Positions 30,588-38,758 of a stretch of DNA of 64,000 bases are shown here, piece by piece. The notes below the pieces were generated by a model that saw only the letters and a list, made by a program, of their open reading frames with translations, did no database searches and was not told the DNA's origin. The DNA lies in contig NZ_CP118632.1 of the NCBI RefSeq assembly GCF_028993615.1, positions 2,914,001-2,978,000 on the forward strand. The letters run 5' to 3'. The DNA comes from Herbaspirillum sp. WKF16. GTDB lineage: Bacteria; Pseudomonadota; Gammaproteobacteria; Burkholderiales; Burkholderiaceae_D. How positions within the stretch are numbered: the stretch's first letter is position 1; every line of letters starts with the position of its first letter. The position numbers were made by a program, and so were the translations under genes.

Positions 30588-32073
30588 CATCCTCGGCCGT
30601 CGCCCGCACGATCCGGGCCAGGCGCCGCATCAGCGGCGCGAACTGCTCTTGCGACGTATTGCCGTAACCGATCACCAGGCCGTTGCAATCGGCCTGCCGG
30701 CCCCTTGCCGAAAACGAAGACAACGCGCCCACGTTCATCCCCGCCGCCCGCGCCGCCGCGCTGATGGCGACGTCCTCATGACGCAAGGGCAAGCGCACCG
30801 CCAGGTGCAGCCCGGCATCCCCGCCCAGCACTTCATGCTCCGTATCCAGGTGCGCCTGCAAGGCCTCGCGCAAGGCCTGCTGCCGCTCGCGGTACAGGCG
30901 CCGCATGCGCCCCAGGTGCCGCGAGAATTGCCCGCCGGCGATGAACTCGGCCAGCGCCAGCTGCTCCAGCCGGTGGCCGCCGCGCAGCATCTCCGCCAGC
31001 GCCGGCCTGGCGCCCTCGCCGGCCGAGGCCGGCAGCACCAGGAAACCGATGCGCAAGGCCGGGAACATGGTCTTGCTGAATGTCCCCACGTACAGCACCG
31101 GCGCGTCCGGCACCAGGCCCTGCATGGCCGGCACCGGGTGGCCGCGGTGCCGGAACTCGCTGTCGTAGTCGTCCTCGATGATCCAGCTGCCGGCCTCGCG
31201 CGCCTGCGCGATCAGCTCCAGCCGCCGCGCCAGCGACAGCACCGCGCCGCTCGGATATTGGTGCGACGGCGTCACGTGCACCAGCCGCGCCGGCCGCCTG
31301 CGCCACAGCCGGGGCGCGATCACGATGCCTTCCGCGTCGACCGGCATGGCCAGCGTCTTCAGGTCGCCGGCATGGAAGGCGGCGCGCGCGCCGCCGTAGC
31401 CCGGGTCTTCCATCCACGCCGTCTCGCCCGGATTGGAAAACAGCCGCACGCACAAAGACAAGGCGCCCTGCGCCCCCTCGGTCACGACCACCTGCGAGGC
31501 ATCGCAGCGCACGCCGCGCGCCACCTGCAGGTAGTGCGCGATCGCCTCGCGCAGGGCCGGCTCGCCCAGCGGATCGCCGTAGCCCAGCACCTGCGGCGGC
31601 GCCTGCCTCAGCGCGCGCTCCTGGGCGCGCAGCCAGGCGTTGATGGGGAAGCGGCTCAGCGCCGGCATGCCGGGCGTGAGCGGCAGCGTGCGGTCGCCGG
31701 CGTCGCGCGTGGGCGTCATGGTGGCGACCCGGCGCGATTGCCTGGGATTTGCCATCCTCGCCACCATCGCCGGCGCCGCCTTCACCGCCGCCGGCGACAG
31801 CGCCAGGGCGGCGACCCGCGTGCCCTGGCGATCGGCCTGCGCATAACCCTCGGCCACGAGTTGCTCATACACCGCCAGCACCGTATTGCGCGACACCTGC
31901 AACTCCTCGCACAGCGCGCGCGAGGATGGCAGCTTGCCGCCGGCGGCCAGGCGGCCGCGCAGGATGGCGTCCTTGAAACGCGCCAGCAACTGCTGCTGGC
32001 GCGAGGGCGCGCCGGGCGCGATGGACAAGGGAGAATGGATGAGCGAGTCGATCATGGCGGTCCGGAAAGTCAT
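30544..32073 (-). CDS. MocR-family transcriptional regulator (GntR HTH plus aminotransferase-like domain)
   Basis: 509 residues. An N-terminal winged helix of GntR type (about 25-90; GGKLPSSRALCEELQVSRNTV) is fused to a type I aminotransferase fold. The PLP-binding lysine is in YVGTFSKTMFPALRIG (Lys334), with the usual WIIEDDYDSEFRH stretch upstream. MocR proteins bind PLP as effector and often control a divergent gene, here a GNAT acetyltransferase. Direct and inverted GTGGCAC repeats lie in the shared promoter region. Alternative start at Met7 (32055). Confidence 0.92.
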   Translation of the reverse strand: MTFRTAMIDSLIHSPLSIAPGAPSRQQQLLARFKDAILRGRLAAGGKLPSSRALCEELQVSRNTVLAVYEQLVAEGYAQADRQGTRVAALALSPAAVKAAPAMVARMANPRQSRRVATMTPTRDAGDRTLPLTPGMPALSRFPINAWLRAQERALRQAPPQVLGYGDPLGEPALREAIAHYLQVARGVRCDASQVVVTEGAQGALSLCVRLFSNPGETAWMEDPGYGGARAAFHAGDLKTLAMPVDAEGIVIAPRLWRRRPARLVHVTPSHQYPSGAVLSLARRLELIAQAREAGSWIIEDDYDSEFRHRGHPVPAMQGLVPDAPVLYVGTFSKTMFPALRIGFLVLPASAGEGARPALAEMLRGGHRLEQLALAEFIAGGQFSRHLGRMRRLYRERQQALREALQAHLDTEHEVLGGDAGLHLAVRLPLRHEDVAISAAARAAGMNVGALSSFSARGRQADCNGLVIGYGNTSQEQFAPLMRRLARIVRATAEDVSAPSPAAATSRRR

Positions 32074-32083
32074 GGCGCCAATC

Positions 32084-32129
32084 GTGGCACCATCAGAACA
32101 AGGTAAGGTGGCACTTTTTATGATGCCAC
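32084..32129. promoter_or_regulatory. Candidate MocR operator: direct and inverted GTGGCAC repeats
   Basis: GTGGCAC occurs at 32084-32090 and again at 32108-32114 (24 bp apart, same orientation). The second copy also pairs with the inverted TGCCAC at 32124-32129. Paired direct repeats plus an inverted one between a MocR gene and its divergent target is a known arrangement for this regulator class. No experiment supports it here. Confidence 0.6.
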
Positions 32130-32150
32130 GAAACCGCTATCTTCTGGCCC

Positions 32151-32924
32151 ATGACAACCACTCGGATCACCGCCATGACAGAACAAGCCAAACCCGCCTT
32201 CAATGAATGGAAGCAACCGGTCGGCGCCCCGCTGCCGGGCTGGGAAGAGCGCCCACGCCCGCAAGGCGTCGCGCTGGAAGGCCGCTATTGCCGGCTGGAG
32301 CCGGTGGACGCCGCGCGCCATGGCGCCGACCTGTTCGCCGCCTACGCCCAGGCGCCCGACGGCAGCGACTGGACCTACATGATGAGCGGCCCCTTCGCCG
32401 ACCTGGCCGCTTACCTGGCCTATGCCGAAACGCTGCAACGCAGCGCCGACCCATTGCACTACGCCGTCGTCGACCTCGCCAGCGGCCGCGCCGTGGGCAC
32501 CATGGCGCTGATGCGCATCGAACCGCGCCATGGCGCAATCGAGGTCGGCCACATTGCGCTGTCGCGCCAGCTCAAGCGCACCCGGGTCGCCACCGAGGCG
32601 CAGTTCCTGCTGATGCGCCATGTCTTCGCGCAGCTGGGCTATCGCCGCTACGAATGGAAATGCGACAGCCTCAACGCGCCGTCGCGCCAGGCGGCGCAGC
32701 GCCTGGGTTTCAGTTTCGAGGGAATCTTCCGCCAGGCCGTCGTGTATCGCGGGCGCAGCCGCGACACCGCGTGGTTCTCCATCATCGACGGCGAATGGCC
32801 GGTGCTGCAGGGTGCGTTCGAGCGCTGGCTCGATCCCGCCAACTTCGACAGCGAGGGCCGGCAACGCCAGAGCCTGCTGGCCTTCCGGCTGGCGCTGGCC
32901 ACCGCCGCTACTTCAGCTGCTTGA
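32151..32924 (+). CDS. GNAT-family N-acetyltransferase (RimJ/RimL-like)
   Basis: 257 residues with a RimJ/RimL-type GNAT domain: LEGRYCRLEPVD near the start, GTMALMRIEPRHGAIEVGHIALS (strands 4-5), RTRVATEAQFLLMRHVF in place of the acetyl-CoA P-loop region, and the late YRRYEWKCDSLNAPSRQAAQRLGFSFEG segment common to these proteins. It transfers an acetyl group to an unknown amine, possibly a small molecule or a protein N-terminus. Divergent from and probably regulated by the MocR gene. ATG 32175 is an alternative start. Its last 17 bp overlap the convergent LysR gene. Confidence 0.88.
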   Translation: MTTTRITAMTEQAKPAFNEWKQPVGAPLPGWEERPRPQGVALEGRYCRLEPVDAARHGADLFAAYAQAPDGSDWTYMMSGPFADLAAYLAYAETLQRSADPLHYAVVDLASGRAVGTMALMRIEPRHGAIEVGHIALSRQLKRTRVATEAQFLLMRHVFAQLGYRRYEWKCDSLNAPSRQAAQRLGFSFEGIFRQAVVYRGRSRDTAWFSIIDGEWPVLQGAFERWLDPANFDSEGRQRQSLLAFRLALATAATSAA

Positions 32925-33807
32925 GCCGCCACAACGCATCGAGCACATGCCGCGTGGCCGGCTCCGGCTGGCCGGCGCGGCAGGCGATGCCCAGCGGACG
33001 CCACAGTTTCGGCCGCAAGGGCCGCATCGCGATGCGACTGTCTGCGGGCTGCGCGGCAGGCTGTTCGCTGGCCTCGTGCGGCAGCAGCGTGGCGCCGTAA
33101 CCGGCCGCGACAAGGCTCTTCACCGCATCGTTGAAATTGAGCTGGATGCGCGGCGCCGGATGCTCGCCGGCGGCGGCGAACCACTCCGTGGTCAGGCGCG
33201 ACAGGCGCGTGTTGGGCGCGTTCAAAATCAGCGGCTGCGCCGCCAGCCATTGCGGCGTCACCACCCGCGGCGCCTCCCAGCCGGCCGGCACGAAGGCCAT
33301 CACCGGATCGCGCCGCCACGGCTTGACCTCCAGGCCATCCACCGCGGCCTGCGGCAAGGCCACCAGACCGATGTCCAGCGTGCCGCCGGACAGGCGCGCC
33401 AGGGTTTCCTCCGACGTCAGCACCATCACCTGCACGTCGATGCCGGGATGCGCCTGCCCCACCGCCTCCAACGCTTGCGGCAACAGGTAGGCGATGGCGC
33501 CGGTCGAGGCGCCCAGGCGCACCCGTCCGGCCAGCCCCTGCACCTGCCGCCTGACCTCTTCCAGCGCCTGCTCGGCGTCGGCCAGCAACTGGCGCGCCCG
33601 CGCCACCAGCGTCTCCCCCACGCCGGACGGCCGCACCTGGCCGCGCTGGCGCAGCAGCAATGCGGCGCCGATACGGCTTTCCAGTTCGCTGATGTGCAGG
33701 CTCACGGTGGGCGGCGCCAGGTGCAAGGCGCGCGCCGCAGCGGCGAAGGATCCCTGGTCGACGATGGCGACCAGGGTGCGCAGGCGGTCGAGATTGAGTT
33801 CGCGCAT
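32908..33807 (-). CDS. LysR-family regulator divergent from argC
   Basis: 299 residues. N-terminal helix-turn-helix (about 3-62; LRTLVAIVDQGSFAAAARALHLAPPTVSLHISELE), then a two-lobed effector domain (about 90-290). LysR proteins usually activate a divergent gene and repress themselves; a T-N11-A dyad sits between this gene and argC. The effector is unknown. It is not a typical ArgP by position, so a link to arginine synthesis is only suggested by the layout. Confidence 0.9.
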   Translation of the reverse strand: MRELNLDRLRTLVAIVDQGSFAAAARALHLAPPTVSLHISELESRIGAALLLRQRGQVRPSGVGETLVARARQLLADAEQALEEVRRQVQGLAGRVRLGASTGAIAYLLPQALEAVGQAHPGIDVQVMVLTSEETLARLSGGTLDIGLVALPQAAVDGLEVKPWRRDPVMAFVPAGWEAPRVVTPQWLAAQPLILNAPNTRLSRLTTEWFAAAGEHPAPRIQLNFNDAVKSLVAAGYGATLLPHEASEQPAAQPADSRIAMRPLRPKLWRPLGIACRAGQPEPATRHVLDALWRLKQLK

Positions 33808-33836
33808 GGCGGCTCCGATGAAAAAAGCAGGAACGT

Positions 33837-33857
33837 TGATTCAGGAAAACTGAATCA
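33837..33857. promoter_or_regulatory. LysR-type operator (T-N11-A dyad)
   Basis: TGATTCAG-GAAAA-CTGAATCA is a perfect 8-bp inverted repeat with five central bases. Inside it TCAGGAAAACTGA fits T-N11-A, the standard LysR box. It lies 30 bases upstream of the LysR start codon and immediately upstream of the argC -35 region, where an activator would bind. Confidence 0.75.
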
Positions 33858-33861
33858 TATC

Positions 33862-33890
33862 TTCATGATATTCAACTTTTCCAATTATAC
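33862..33890 (+). promoter_or_regulatory. Predicted argC promoter
   Basis: -35 TTCATG (33862-33867), 17-base spacer, -10 TTATAC (33885-33890), about 70 bases before the argC start. The -35 element is adjacent to the LysR-type dyad and overlaps the smaller repeat ATATC-TTCAT-GATAT. Confidence 0.55.
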
Positions 33891-33959
33891 GACTTGGCGC
33901 ATCATGCCCACCTGAGCACTGAACTCGGCCGCAGCGGCGGCATCACCAAGGAGTTTTCC

Positions 33960-34892
33960 ATGAGCAATCTTCCGGTTATCTTCATCGATGGCGACCAGGG
34001 CACCACCGGCCTGCAGATCCACGAACGCCTGCGCGGCCGCACCGACCTGCGCCTGCTGACGCTGCCGGCCGCCGAGCGCAAGGATGCGCTGCGTCGCGCC
34101 GAGGCGATCAATTCCGCCGACATCGCCGTCCTGTGCCTGCCCGACGCCGCCGCGCGCGAAGCGGTGTCGCTGATCGAGAACCCCAAGGTGCGCGTGATCG
34201 ACGCCAGCTCGGCCCATCGCACCGACGCCGGCTGGACCTACGGCTTCCCCGAGATGTCGACCGAGCAGGCCGCGCGCATCGCCGCGGCCTCGCGCGTGAC
34301 CAATCCCGGCTGCTACCCGACCGGCGCCATCGCGCTGCTGCGTCCGCTGGTGAGCGCCGGGCTGGTGCCGCCCGACTACCCGGCGGCAATCCACGCGGTG
34401 TCGGGCTACTCCGGCGGCGGCCGCGCCCAGGTCGAGCAATACGAAGGTCCCGAAGCGGCGCACGCCGCGCCCTTCACCGTCTACGGCCTGGCGCTCAAGC
34501 ACAAGCATCCGCCGGAAATCCAGCTGCACGCCGGCCTTTCGCAGCGTCCCATCTTTGTGCCGGCGTACGGCGCATTCCGCCAGGGCATCGTGCTTTCCAT
34601 CGCGCTGCAATCGCGCCTGCTGCCGGACGGTGCCGATAAGGAAACGCTGCGCGCGGCGCTGGCGCGCCACTACGCCGGCGCGCGCCACGTGACGGTCCTG
34701 TCGGCCGAGCAGGCGGCCGCCACCGACAGGCTCGACCCCACCATCCACAACAACAGCAACGACATGACGCTGGGCGTATTCGGCAACGACGACGAAGGCC
34801 ACCTGCTGCTGTGCGCGGTGTTCGACAACCTCGGCAAGGGCGCCTCCGGCGCGGCGGTGCAGAACCTCGACCTGATGCTGCGCGGGGCCTGA
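33960..34892 (+). CDS. argC: N-acetyl-gamma-glutamyl-phosphate reductase, short type
   Basis: 310 residues, the length of the short (type 2) ArgC class. NADPH-dependent reduction of N-acetylglutamyl phosphate to the semialdehyde in arginine synthesis. Nucleotide-binding start [20 protein letters not shown], catalytic cysteine in [12 protein letters not shown] (Cys118), and [21 protein letters not shown] is six bases before the ATG at 33960. Many Burkholderiales carry a second, longer ArgC elsewhere; whether this copy is the main one cannot be seen here. Confidence 0.93.
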   Translation: MSNLPVIFIDGDQGTTGLQIHERLRGRTDLRLLTLPAAERKDALRRAEAINSADIAVLCLPDAAAREAVSLIENPKVRVIDASSAHRTDAGWTYGFPEMSTEQAARIAAASRVTNPGCYPTGAIALLRPLVSAGLVPPDYPAAIHAVSGYSGGGRAQVEQYEGPEAAHAAPFTVYGLALKHKHPPEIQLHAGLSQRPIFVPAYGAFRQGIVLSIALQSRLLPDGADKETLRAALARHYAGARHVTVLSAEQAAATDRLDPTIHNNSNDMTLGVFGNDDEGHLLLCAVFDNLGKGASGAAVQNLDLMLRGA

Positions 34893-34919
34893 ACCAACGC
34901 TCGCCTGCCATGAAAAAAA

Positions 34920-34949
34920 GGCCGCCGGTGATGCACCGGCGGCCTTTTT
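34920..34949. terminator. Bidirectional terminator between argC and a convergent small gene
   Basis: Stem GGCCGCCGGTG/CACCGGCGGCC (11 bp), loop ATG, with five T on the right and seven A on the left, so it can end transcription from both sides. Confidence 0.93.
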
Positions 34950-34972
34950 CATTTCTCGATTTTTTCCGCCGC

Positions 34973-35272
34973 TCAGTGCAGCGAGCGCGGCTCGGTGAGC
35001 AGCAGGTATTCCGCATGCATCCCGGCCGACGCCAGGACGTCCCGGAATCTCTCATCCGTCGCCGCGCACTGGCGCAGCTCCTCCTCTATCAACTCGCAGA
35101 TGATCTCCACCGCCTCGGCGGCGTCGGTGCCTGCCGTTCGCATCGCGGTGAAACAGTTCCTGACGGTGGACCTGACGAGATCCTCCACCCGCTCCTCGTT
35201 GCGCGACATCTCTCCCAGCCGCCTGATGATCTGGACATGGCGGCCGGCAATGCTTTGCGCGTTTGTGCACAT
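34973..35272 (-). CDS. Small hypothetical protein
   Basis: 99 residues, mostly helical and acidic. Basic N-terminal helix (SIAGRHVQIIRRLGEMSRNEERVEDLV), then FTAMRTAGTDAAEAVEIICELIEEELRQC. No signal peptide, membrane segment or known motif. GGGGAG lies a few bases before the ATG at 35272, and the gene ends at a good terminator, which supports it being real. Function unknown. Confidence 0.65.
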   Translation of the reverse strand: MCTNAQSIAGRHVQIIRRLGEMSRNEERVEDLVRSTVRNCFTAMRTAGTDAAEAVEIICELIEEELRQCAATDERFRDVLASAGMHAEYLLLTEPRSLH

Positions 35273-35440
35273 GATGTTCTCCCCCTGCTGATGAGCAGCA
35301 TAGGCGCATCGCGCGCCCGTCTCCATCAGGGGAATCCTGAGTGTCGGGCGCATATCGACTAAAATCGTCGCATCGCCGCGGGCGCCACAACAAACAGAAT
35401 TCCACGCGCCGGCCGCTCCCGACCACGAGCAAGGAGACCC

Positions 35441-37147
35441 ATGAAAAAACTCATCAACGACGTCGCGCAGGTCGTGCCCGACATGCTGGCCGGCCTGGCC
35501 GCCCTGCACCCCCGACTGGCCCTGCTGCAAGGCAAGAACATCGTGCTCCGGGCCGACGCCCGCGAGGCCGCCGCGCGCGGCGAGGTGGCGCTGATCTCGG
35601 GCGGCGGCGCCGGCCATGAACCGGCGCACGGCGGCTATGTGGGGCACGGCATGCTCAGCGGCGCGGTGGCCGGCGAAGTGTTCACCTCGCCCTCTACCGA
35701 CGCCGTGCTGGATGCGATCCGCGCCGTCGGCGGCAGCGCCGGCGTGCTGCTGATCGTGAAGAACTACACCGGCGACCGCCTCAACTTCGGCCTGGCGGCG
35801 GAAATCGCGCGCGCAGAAGGCATCCCGGTGGAGATGGTGGTGGTGGCCGACGATGTCGCGCTGTCGGCCAACGGCGACCATGCGGGACGGCGCGGCCTGG
35901 CCGGCACCGTGCTGGTGCACAAGATCGCCGGCGCGGCTGCGGCCGGCGGCGCTTCGCTGGCGCAAGTGGCGCAGGCCGCGCGCGATGCCGCCGCCGCGCT
36001 GGGCACCATGGGCGTGGCGCTCACGCCGTGCACCGTCCCGGCCGCCGGCAAGCCCGGCTTCACGCTGGGCGAAGGCGAGATCGAATGGGGCCTGGGCATC
36101 CACGGCGAAGCCGGCGTCGAACGCGGCCGACTGGTGCCGGCCGGCGACGCCGTCGCGCGGCTGCTGCGCCAGATCATCGGCGACCTGAAACTGCAGGCCG
36201 GCGCGCGCGTGGCCCTGCTGGTCAACAATCTCGGCGGCACGCCGGCCAGCGAACTGGACATCGTCGCCGGCGCCGCGCTCGCCTTCCTGGCGCGGCAAGG
36301 CATCGTGGTGGAACGCGCCTGGGCCGGCACTTTCCTGTCGGCGCTGGAGATGGCAGGCATCTCGCTCACGCTGCTGCGCGTGGACGACGCGCGCCTGGCC
36401 CTGCTCGACGCCGCCACCCAGGCGCCGGCCTGGCCGGCTTCCGGCGGCCGCATCGCCGCCGCCCGCGCGGTGCCGCCGGCGCCATCCGCGCCCGCCATCG
36501 ATCATGGCGCCCGGCTCTCGGCCGAGGCGCCCCTGCGGCGGGCAATCGACGCGGTATGCGCCTGCCTGCAAGCATCCGAAGCGCTGCTCACCGACATGGA
36601 CCAGAAGGTCGGCGACGGCGATCTCGGCATCAGCATGGCGCGCGCGGCGCAAGGCATCCGCGAAGACATCGACCGCTGGCCCTCGGAACAGGATCCGGCG
36701 GCGGTGCTGCGCGCCATGTCGGCCACGGTGCGGCGCGTGGTGGGCGGCACCTCAGGCCCGCTCTACGCGATCCTGCTCATGCGCGGCGCCGCAGCGCTCG
36801 AACAACGCGGCCGCGGCGATGCGGCCGCCTGGTCGGCCGCCTTCGCCGAGGCGGTCAAGGGCGTGATGGAGCTGGGCGGCGCCAAGGCCGGCGACCGCAC
36901 CATGATCGATGCCTTGCTGCCGGCGGCCGATGCGCTGCAAGCGGCGTTATCGACGCATCAAGACAGCGCGGCCGCGCTCGCCGCCGCCGCCGCGGCAGCC
37001 GAACAAGGGGCGGCGGCCACCGCGTCGATGACGCCGCGCCGCGGCCGCTCCAGTTACATCGGCCAGCGCGCGATCGGCCACGCCGATCCCGGCGCGCATG
37101 CGGTGGCCTTGTGGCTGGCGGCGTTGCGCGATGCGCTCAAGTCTTAG
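35441..37147 (+). CDS. dhaKL: Dihydroxyacetone kinase, fused DhaK-DhaL (ATP-dependent)
   Basis: 568 residues, single-chain kinase. DhaK domain (about 1-330) with GGGAGHEPAHGGYVG and the substrate-binding histidine in LGIHGEAGVERG (His221), which forms a hemiaminal with dihydroxyacetone. DhaL domain (about 357-565) with the Mg-ATP binding DQKVGDGDLGISM and GGTSGPLYA. It phosphorylates dihydroxyacetone (or other short ketoses or aldehydes) to feed glycolysis. No PTS-type DhaM is nearby, so ATP is the likely donor. It stands alone; AAGGAG precedes the ATG. Confidence 0.95.
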   Translation: MKKLINDVAQVVPDMLAGLAALHPRLALLQGKNIVLRADAREAAARGEVALISGGGAGHEPAHGGYVGHGMLSGAVAGEVFTSPSTDAVLDAIRAVGGSAGVLLIVKNYTGDRLNFGLAAEIARAEGIPVEMVVVADDVALSANGDHAGRRGLAGTVLVHKIAGAAAAGGASLAQVAQAARDAAAALGTMGVALTPCTVPAAGKPGFTLGEGEIEWGLGIHGEAGVERGRLVPAGDAVARLLRQIIGDLKLQAGARVALLVNNLGGTPASELDIVAGAALAFLARQGIVVERAWAGTFLSALEMAGISLTLLRVDDARLALLDAATQAPAWPASGGRIAAARAVPPAPSAPAIDHGARLSAEAPLRRAIDAVCACLQASEALLTDMDQKVGDGDLGISMARAAQGIREDIDRWPSEQDPAAVLRAMSATVRRVVGGTSGPLYAILLMRGAAALEQRGRGDAAAWSAAFAEAVKGVMELGGAKAGDRTMIDALLPAADALQAALSTHQDSAAALAAAAAAAEQGAAATASMTPRRGRSSYIGQRAIGHADPGAHAVALWLAALRDALKS

Positions 37148-37355
37148 AAAATACGCCCTCCCGGGCCCTCACCTTGCCGATGACGCCGTCGCATGCGGCG
37201 CCATTTTTGTTTCCTGTCTGCAAACCTTGAAAACCAGAGCCAGCAAGAACTTCCGGGCTGTGGCATCATCCCTCCTTTGCGGTTTTCGCATCCATTTCAG
37301 AAATGGCTCACGTCACCGATGAGCTTGAGTTCTGATTACATTCCACCAAGGCAAC

Positions 37356-37580
37356 ATGTCAGGACCAATCGGCAAAGTGGCGCAAAAATACATGGGCGCC
37401 ACCATCAACCTTACCCCGGTGCTGCGCACCGACGGCAAATGGACAGCCTTCGTGCACATCGACTTCCCCGACCGCACCACGCATGACTTCGGCGACTTCC
37501 TGCCCGGCAAGACCAAGATGGAAGCCCTGCAAAATGCGGTGACCGCGGCCGAGAAATACGTCGTCGCCCGCAAGAAATAA
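37356..37580 (+). CDS. Small conserved-looking hypothetical protein
   Basis: 74 residues. Predicted mixed alpha/beta: INLTPVLRTDGKWTAFVHIDFPDRT strands, then KTKMEALQNAVTAAEKYVVARKK helix. It resembles small single-domain proteins with a hairpin followed by a helix, but no family is recognised. Coding bias fits the neighbours and a terminator follows closely. AAGG lies six bases before the ATG. Confidence 0.7.
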   Translation: MSGPIGKVAQKYMGATINLTPVLRTDGKWTAFVHIDFPDRTTHDFGDFLPGKTKMEALQNAVTAAEKYVVARKK

Positions 37581-37607
37581 TCCGGCCGGAGCAAGCCGCA
37601 ACAACAA

Positions 37608-37636
37608 ACGGCCCGCATCGCTGCGGGCCGTCTCGT
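37608..37636. terminator. Terminator between convergent genes
   Basis: Stem ACGGCCCGCA/TGCGGGCCGT (10 bp), loop TCGC. T content follows on both strands (CTCGTTTT on plus, TTTGTTGTT on minus), so it can serve both the small gene and the dctP operon end. Confidence 0.75.
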
Positions 37637-37673
37637 TTTCAATGCCTTATCACCTGCCGGGAATCCGGCGCGC

Positions 37674-38720
37674 TCAGTTCATCTTCACGCCGGCGGCTTC
37701 GCTCTCCTTGTAGATCGCATCGATCAGGTCCTGGCCCACGCGCGAGGCCATGCTCTTGTGCACCGGCATGAGCGCGCGGCGCCACTCCGTCTTTTCCGCG
37801 TCGGTCAGGTAGTACACCTTGGTCTTGCCGCTCGCCTTGATGGCGGCCAGCGCATCGTCGTTTTCCTTCTGGGCGATGGTGTTGGCGTAGGTGGTGGCTT
37901 CCTTCATCGCCCCCTCCAGCTGCGTGCGCACGTCGGCCGGCAACGAGTCCCAGAACTTCTTGTTCACGATCACCGCGTAGCCGATGTAGCCATGGTCTGA
38001 CACCGTCAGGTTGGACTGCACCTCATGCATCTTCTGCGTGTAGACATTGGAAGGCGTGTTCTCGCTGCCGTCCACCACGCCGGTCTGCATCGCCTGGTAG
38101 ACCTCGGAGAAGGCCAGCACCTGCGGGTTGGCCTTCAGCGCGCGGAACTGCTCGTCCAGCACCTTGGAGGACTGGATGCGCATCTTCAACGCGCGGAAAT
38201 CCGACACCTTGTGCAGCGGCTTGTTGGCCGTCATCACCTTCATGCCGTTGTCCCAGTAGGCCAGGCCCTTGATGCCCTTGCTCTCCAGTTTCTGGAACAG
38301 GCCCTGGCCGACCGGCCCTTCTGTCACGCGCTTGAGCACCGATGTGTTGGGGAAGATATACGGCAGGTCGAACACCTCGAACTCCTTGGCGCCCAGCGGG
38401 CCGAACTTGGCCAGCGAGGGCGCCAGCATCTGCACCGATCCCAGCTGCAGGGCTTCCAGCTCTTCCTTGTCCTTGTACAGCGTGCTGTTGGGATAGATCT
38501 CGACCTTCACGCGCCCCTTGGTGGCTTTCTCGGCCAGTTCCTTGAAGCGCTCGGCGCCCTTGCCCTTGGGCGTGTCGTTGGCCACCACGTGGCTGAACTT
38601 GATGACGATCTGCTGCTGCGCGAACGCCAGCGACGAATGCAGCGCCAGCGCCGCCAGCCCGGAGATGGCGATGGCGGCCTGGATGCGTCGCCTCGTGCCG
38701 TTGAATCTTATTGTGGTCAT
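37674..38720 (-). CDS. TRAP transporter solute-binding protein, DctP family (orphan)
   Basis: 348 residues. Cleavable signal peptide (to about residue 34, ending SLAFA), then a DctP-fold binding protein: KFSHVVANDTPKGKGAERF, the conserved Arg in LKMRIQSSKVLDEQF, and VDGSENTPSNVY. It binds a C4-dicarboxylate-like acid in the periplasm. No DctQ or DctM membrane subunit is in the window. AAGGAGG lies eight bases before the ATG. It ends the long minus-strand catabolic run, 38 bp after the alcohol dehydrogenase gene. Confidence 0.9.
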   Translation of the reverse strand: MTTIRFNGTRRRIQAAIAISGLAALALHSSLAFAQQQIVIKFSHVVANDTPKGKGAERFKELAEKATKGRVKVEIYPNSTLYKDKEELEALQLGSVQMLAPSLAKFGPLGAKEFEVFDLPYIFPNTSVLKRVTEGPVGQGLFQKLESKGIKGLAYWDNGMKVMTANKPLHKVSDFRALKMRIQSSKVLDEQFRALKANPQVLAFSEVYQAMQTGVVDGSENTPSNVYTQKMHEVQSNLTVSDHGYIGYAVIVNKKFWDSLPADVRTQLEGAMKEATTYANTIAQKENDDALAAIKASGKTKVYYLTDAEKTEWRRALMPVHKSMASRVGQDLIDAIYKESEAAGVKMN

Positions 38721-38758
38721 GCTGTGTCTCCTCCTTGTGATGCCTTCGAGCAAAGGCG

